64,000 nt of DNA from Pseudomonas sp. RIT-PI-r (GTDB taxonomy: Bacteria; Pseudomonadota; Gammaproteobacteria; Pseudomonadales; Pseudomonadaceae), in NCBI RefSeq assembly GCF_001297015.1, contig NZ_LIGE01000013.1:124001-188000 (forward strand). The letters are read 5' to 3'. Shown here in pieces: positions 62,520-64,000 of this stretch; position 1 is the stretch's first letter; every line of letters begins with the position of its first letter. The notes below the pieces were generated by a model that was not told where the DNA came from, did no database searches, and saw only the letters and a list, made by a program, of their open reading frames with translations. The translations under genes were made by a program, and so were the position numbers.

Positions 62520-64000
62520 ATGGCTTTCGAAGCAATGTTCCAGCCGATCCAGATCGGCAAACTGACCATCCGCAACCGCGTGCTCAGCACTGCGCACGCC
62601 GAGGTCTACGCGACTGACGGTGGCATGACCACCGACCGGTACGTCAAGTATTACGAAGAGAAAGCCAAGGGCGGCATCGGCCTGGCGATCTGTGGCGGTT
62701 CCTCCGTGGTCGCCATCGACAGCCCGCAGGAGTGGTGGAGCTCGGTGAACTTGTCCACCGACCGGATCATTCCGCATTTCCAGAATCTGGCGGACGCCAT
62801 GCACAAGCACGGCGCCAAGATCATGATTCAGATTACCCACATGGGCCGGCGCTCGCGCTGGGACGGCTTCAACTGGCCGACCCTGATGTCGCCGTCGGGC
62901 ATCCGTGAACCGGTGCACCGCGCCACCTGCAAAACCATTGAGCCGGAAGAAATCTGGCGGGTGATCGGCAACTACGCCCAGGCCGCGCGCCGGGCTAAGG
63001 CCGGTGGCCTCGACGGCGTTGAACTGTCGGCGGTGCACCAGCACATGATCGACCAGTTCTGGAGTCCGCGCGTCAACAAGCGTACCGACGAATGGGGCGG
63101 CACCTTTGAAGGCCGGATGAAGTTCGGTCTGGAAGTGCTGAAAGCCGTGCGCGCCGAGGTCGGTGATGACTTCTGCGTCGGCATGCGTCTGTGCGGTGAC
63201 GAGTTCCACCCGGACGGTTTGTCCCACGAGGACATGAAGCAGATCGCCAAGTATTACGACGACACCGGCATGCTCGACTTCATCGGCGTCGTCGGCTCGG
63301 GTTGTGACACCCACAACACCCTGGCCAACGTGATTCCGAACATGAGTTATCCACCGGAGCCGTTCCTGCATCTGGCCGCCGGGATCAAGGAAGTGGTCAA
63401 GGTGCCGGTGCTGCACGCACAGAACATCAAGGACCCGAACCAGGCTACGCGGATTCTTGAAGGCGGTTACGTCGACATGGTCGGCATGACCCGTGCGCAC
63501 ATCGCTGACCCGCACCTGATCGCCAAGATCAAGATGGGCCAGATCGACCAGATCAAGCAGTGTGTCGGCGCCAACTATTGCATCGACCGCCAGTACCAAG
63601 GTCTGGACGTGCTGTGCATCCAGAACGCCGCGACGTCCCGTGAATACATGGGCGTGCCGCACATCATCGAGAAATCCACCGGGCCGAAACGCAAAGTGGT
63701 GATCGTCGGTGCCGGCCCTGCCGGCATGGAAGCGGCACGCGTTGCCGCCGAGCGTGGCCACGACGTGACCCTGTTCGAGAAAAAGGAATTCATCGGTGGG
63801 CAAATCACCACCGCATCGAAAGCACCGCAGCGCGACCAGATCGCCGGCATCGCCCGCTGGTTCCAGCTGGAACTGGCGCGGCTGAAAGTCGATCTGCGTC
63901 TGGGCACGGCGGCTGATGCCGACACCATCATGGACTTGCGTCCGGACGTAGTGGTGCTGGCGGTCGGCGGGCATCCGTATCTGGAACAGAACGAACACTG
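62520..64000 (+). CDS. dgcA: Dimethylglycine demethylase subunit DgcA, cut by the window edge
   Basis: The first 493 residues of an FMN/Fe-S oxidoreductase related to trimethylamine dehydrogenase, which removes a methyl group from dimethylglycine with DgcB. An Old-Yellow-Enzyme barrel comes first (MFQPIQIGKLTIRNRVLSTAH, QITHMGRRSRWDGF, RPRVNKR-like SPRVNKRTDEWGG). The iron-sulfur segment follows with C348, C354 and C366, but the usual second Cys is A351. A nucleotide-binding domain starts at about residue 393 (VVIVGAGPAGMEAARVAAERG). GAGGAAC precedes the ATG. The C-terminus is outside the window. Confidence 0.93.
   Translation, partial: MAFEAMFQPIQIGKLTIRNRVLSTAHAEVYATDGGMTTDRYVKYYEEKAKGGIGLAICGGSSVVAIDSPQEWWSSVNLSTDRIIPHFQNLADAMHKHGAKIMIQITHMGRRSRWDGFNWPTLMSPSGIREPVHRATCKTIEPEEIWRVIGNYAQAARRAKAGGLDGVELSAVHQHMIDQFWSPRVNKRTDEWGGTFEGRMKFGLEVLKAVRAEVGDDFCVGMRLCGDEFHPDGLSHEDMKQIAKYYDDTGMLDFIGVVGSGCDTHNTLANVIPNMSYPPEPFLHLAAGIKEVVKVPVLHAQNIKDPNQATRILEGGYVDMVGMTRAHIADPHLIAKIKMGQIDQIKQCVGANYCIDRQYQGLDVLCIQNAATSREYMGVPHIIEKSTGPKRKVVIVGAGPAGMEAARVAAERGHDVTLFEKKEFIGGQITTASKAPQRDQIAGIARWFQLELARLKVDLRLGTAADADTIMDLRPDVVVLAVGGHPYLEQNEH

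Noticed and set aside
61689-63998. 769-codon minus-strand frame
   Set aside because: Antisense to the dipeptidase homologue, the DUF5943 gene and dgcA, which all have convincing motifs and ribosome sites.

Overview
The window is a 64 kb piece of chromosome from a Pseudomonas of the fluorescens group. The protein sequences, the gene orders (metK-tkt-epd-pgk-fba; betT/betIBA-cbcXWV-sdaB-gbdR-carnitine genes-dgcA), the high GC and the many paired REP palindromes all point there. I see no rRNA, tRNA, CRISPR array, insertion sequence or prophage. Almost all genes are intact; only dgcA is cut, by the right edge.

1-12.3 kb: mixed transport and envelope genes. These are an FNT channel, a VOC protein plus DAACS symporter with a divergent LysR regulator, a CPA1 Na+/H+ antiporter, an MFS exporter, a DMT permease, a MAPEG protein, MltA, a c-type cytochrome lipoprotein, a DUF1090 protein and the LigB DNA ligase. 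12.4-21.3 kb: central metabolism. An ArsR-methyltransferase regulator is followed 18 bp later by metK and faces tkt, and then come epd, pgk, two small lipoproteins and class II fba. A perfect palindrome sits between the regulator and tkt. 21.3-37.6 kb: a Pseudomonas small protein with a strongly structured leader, a PL7 alginate lyase, a REC-PAS-GGDEF-EAL protein, a metallopeptidase, a winged-helix protein, ElaA, an orphan solute-binding protein, YccS, a YhiN-like flavoprotein, DbpA, MdtD and a second TldD/TldE-type pair.

37.8-64 kb: one large quaternary-ammonium catabolic locus. BetT and the CbcXWV ABC system import choline, betaine and carnitine, and CaiX supplies carnitine binding. BetBA makes glycine betaine under BetI. 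A gamma-butyrobetaine hydroxylase makes carnitine, and CdhA, CdhC and CdhB convert carnitine to betaine under CdhR. DgcA starts demethylation of dimethylglycine, and SdaB takes the resulting serine to pyruvate. GbdR is the betaine/dimethylglycine-responsive activator. Between cdhR and the dgcA operon lies a variable segment with a tyrosinase, a RelE/HTH toxin-antitoxin pair and an LprI-like protein.

The most interesting non-coding signals are: a leader before the small protein at 21687 in which one segment can pair either with an upstream copy or with the ribosome binding site; exact 21-bp-period tandem repeats in the cbcX-sdaB and caiX-cdhR control regions; the perfect operator-like palindrome of the ArsR-methyltransferase/metK operon; and an orphan strong terminator at 51.5 kb suggesting a small RNA. 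Protein oddities include a missing Fe-S cysteine in DgcA, a missing metal motif in the dgcA-linked dipeptidase homologue and a signal peptide on LigB.
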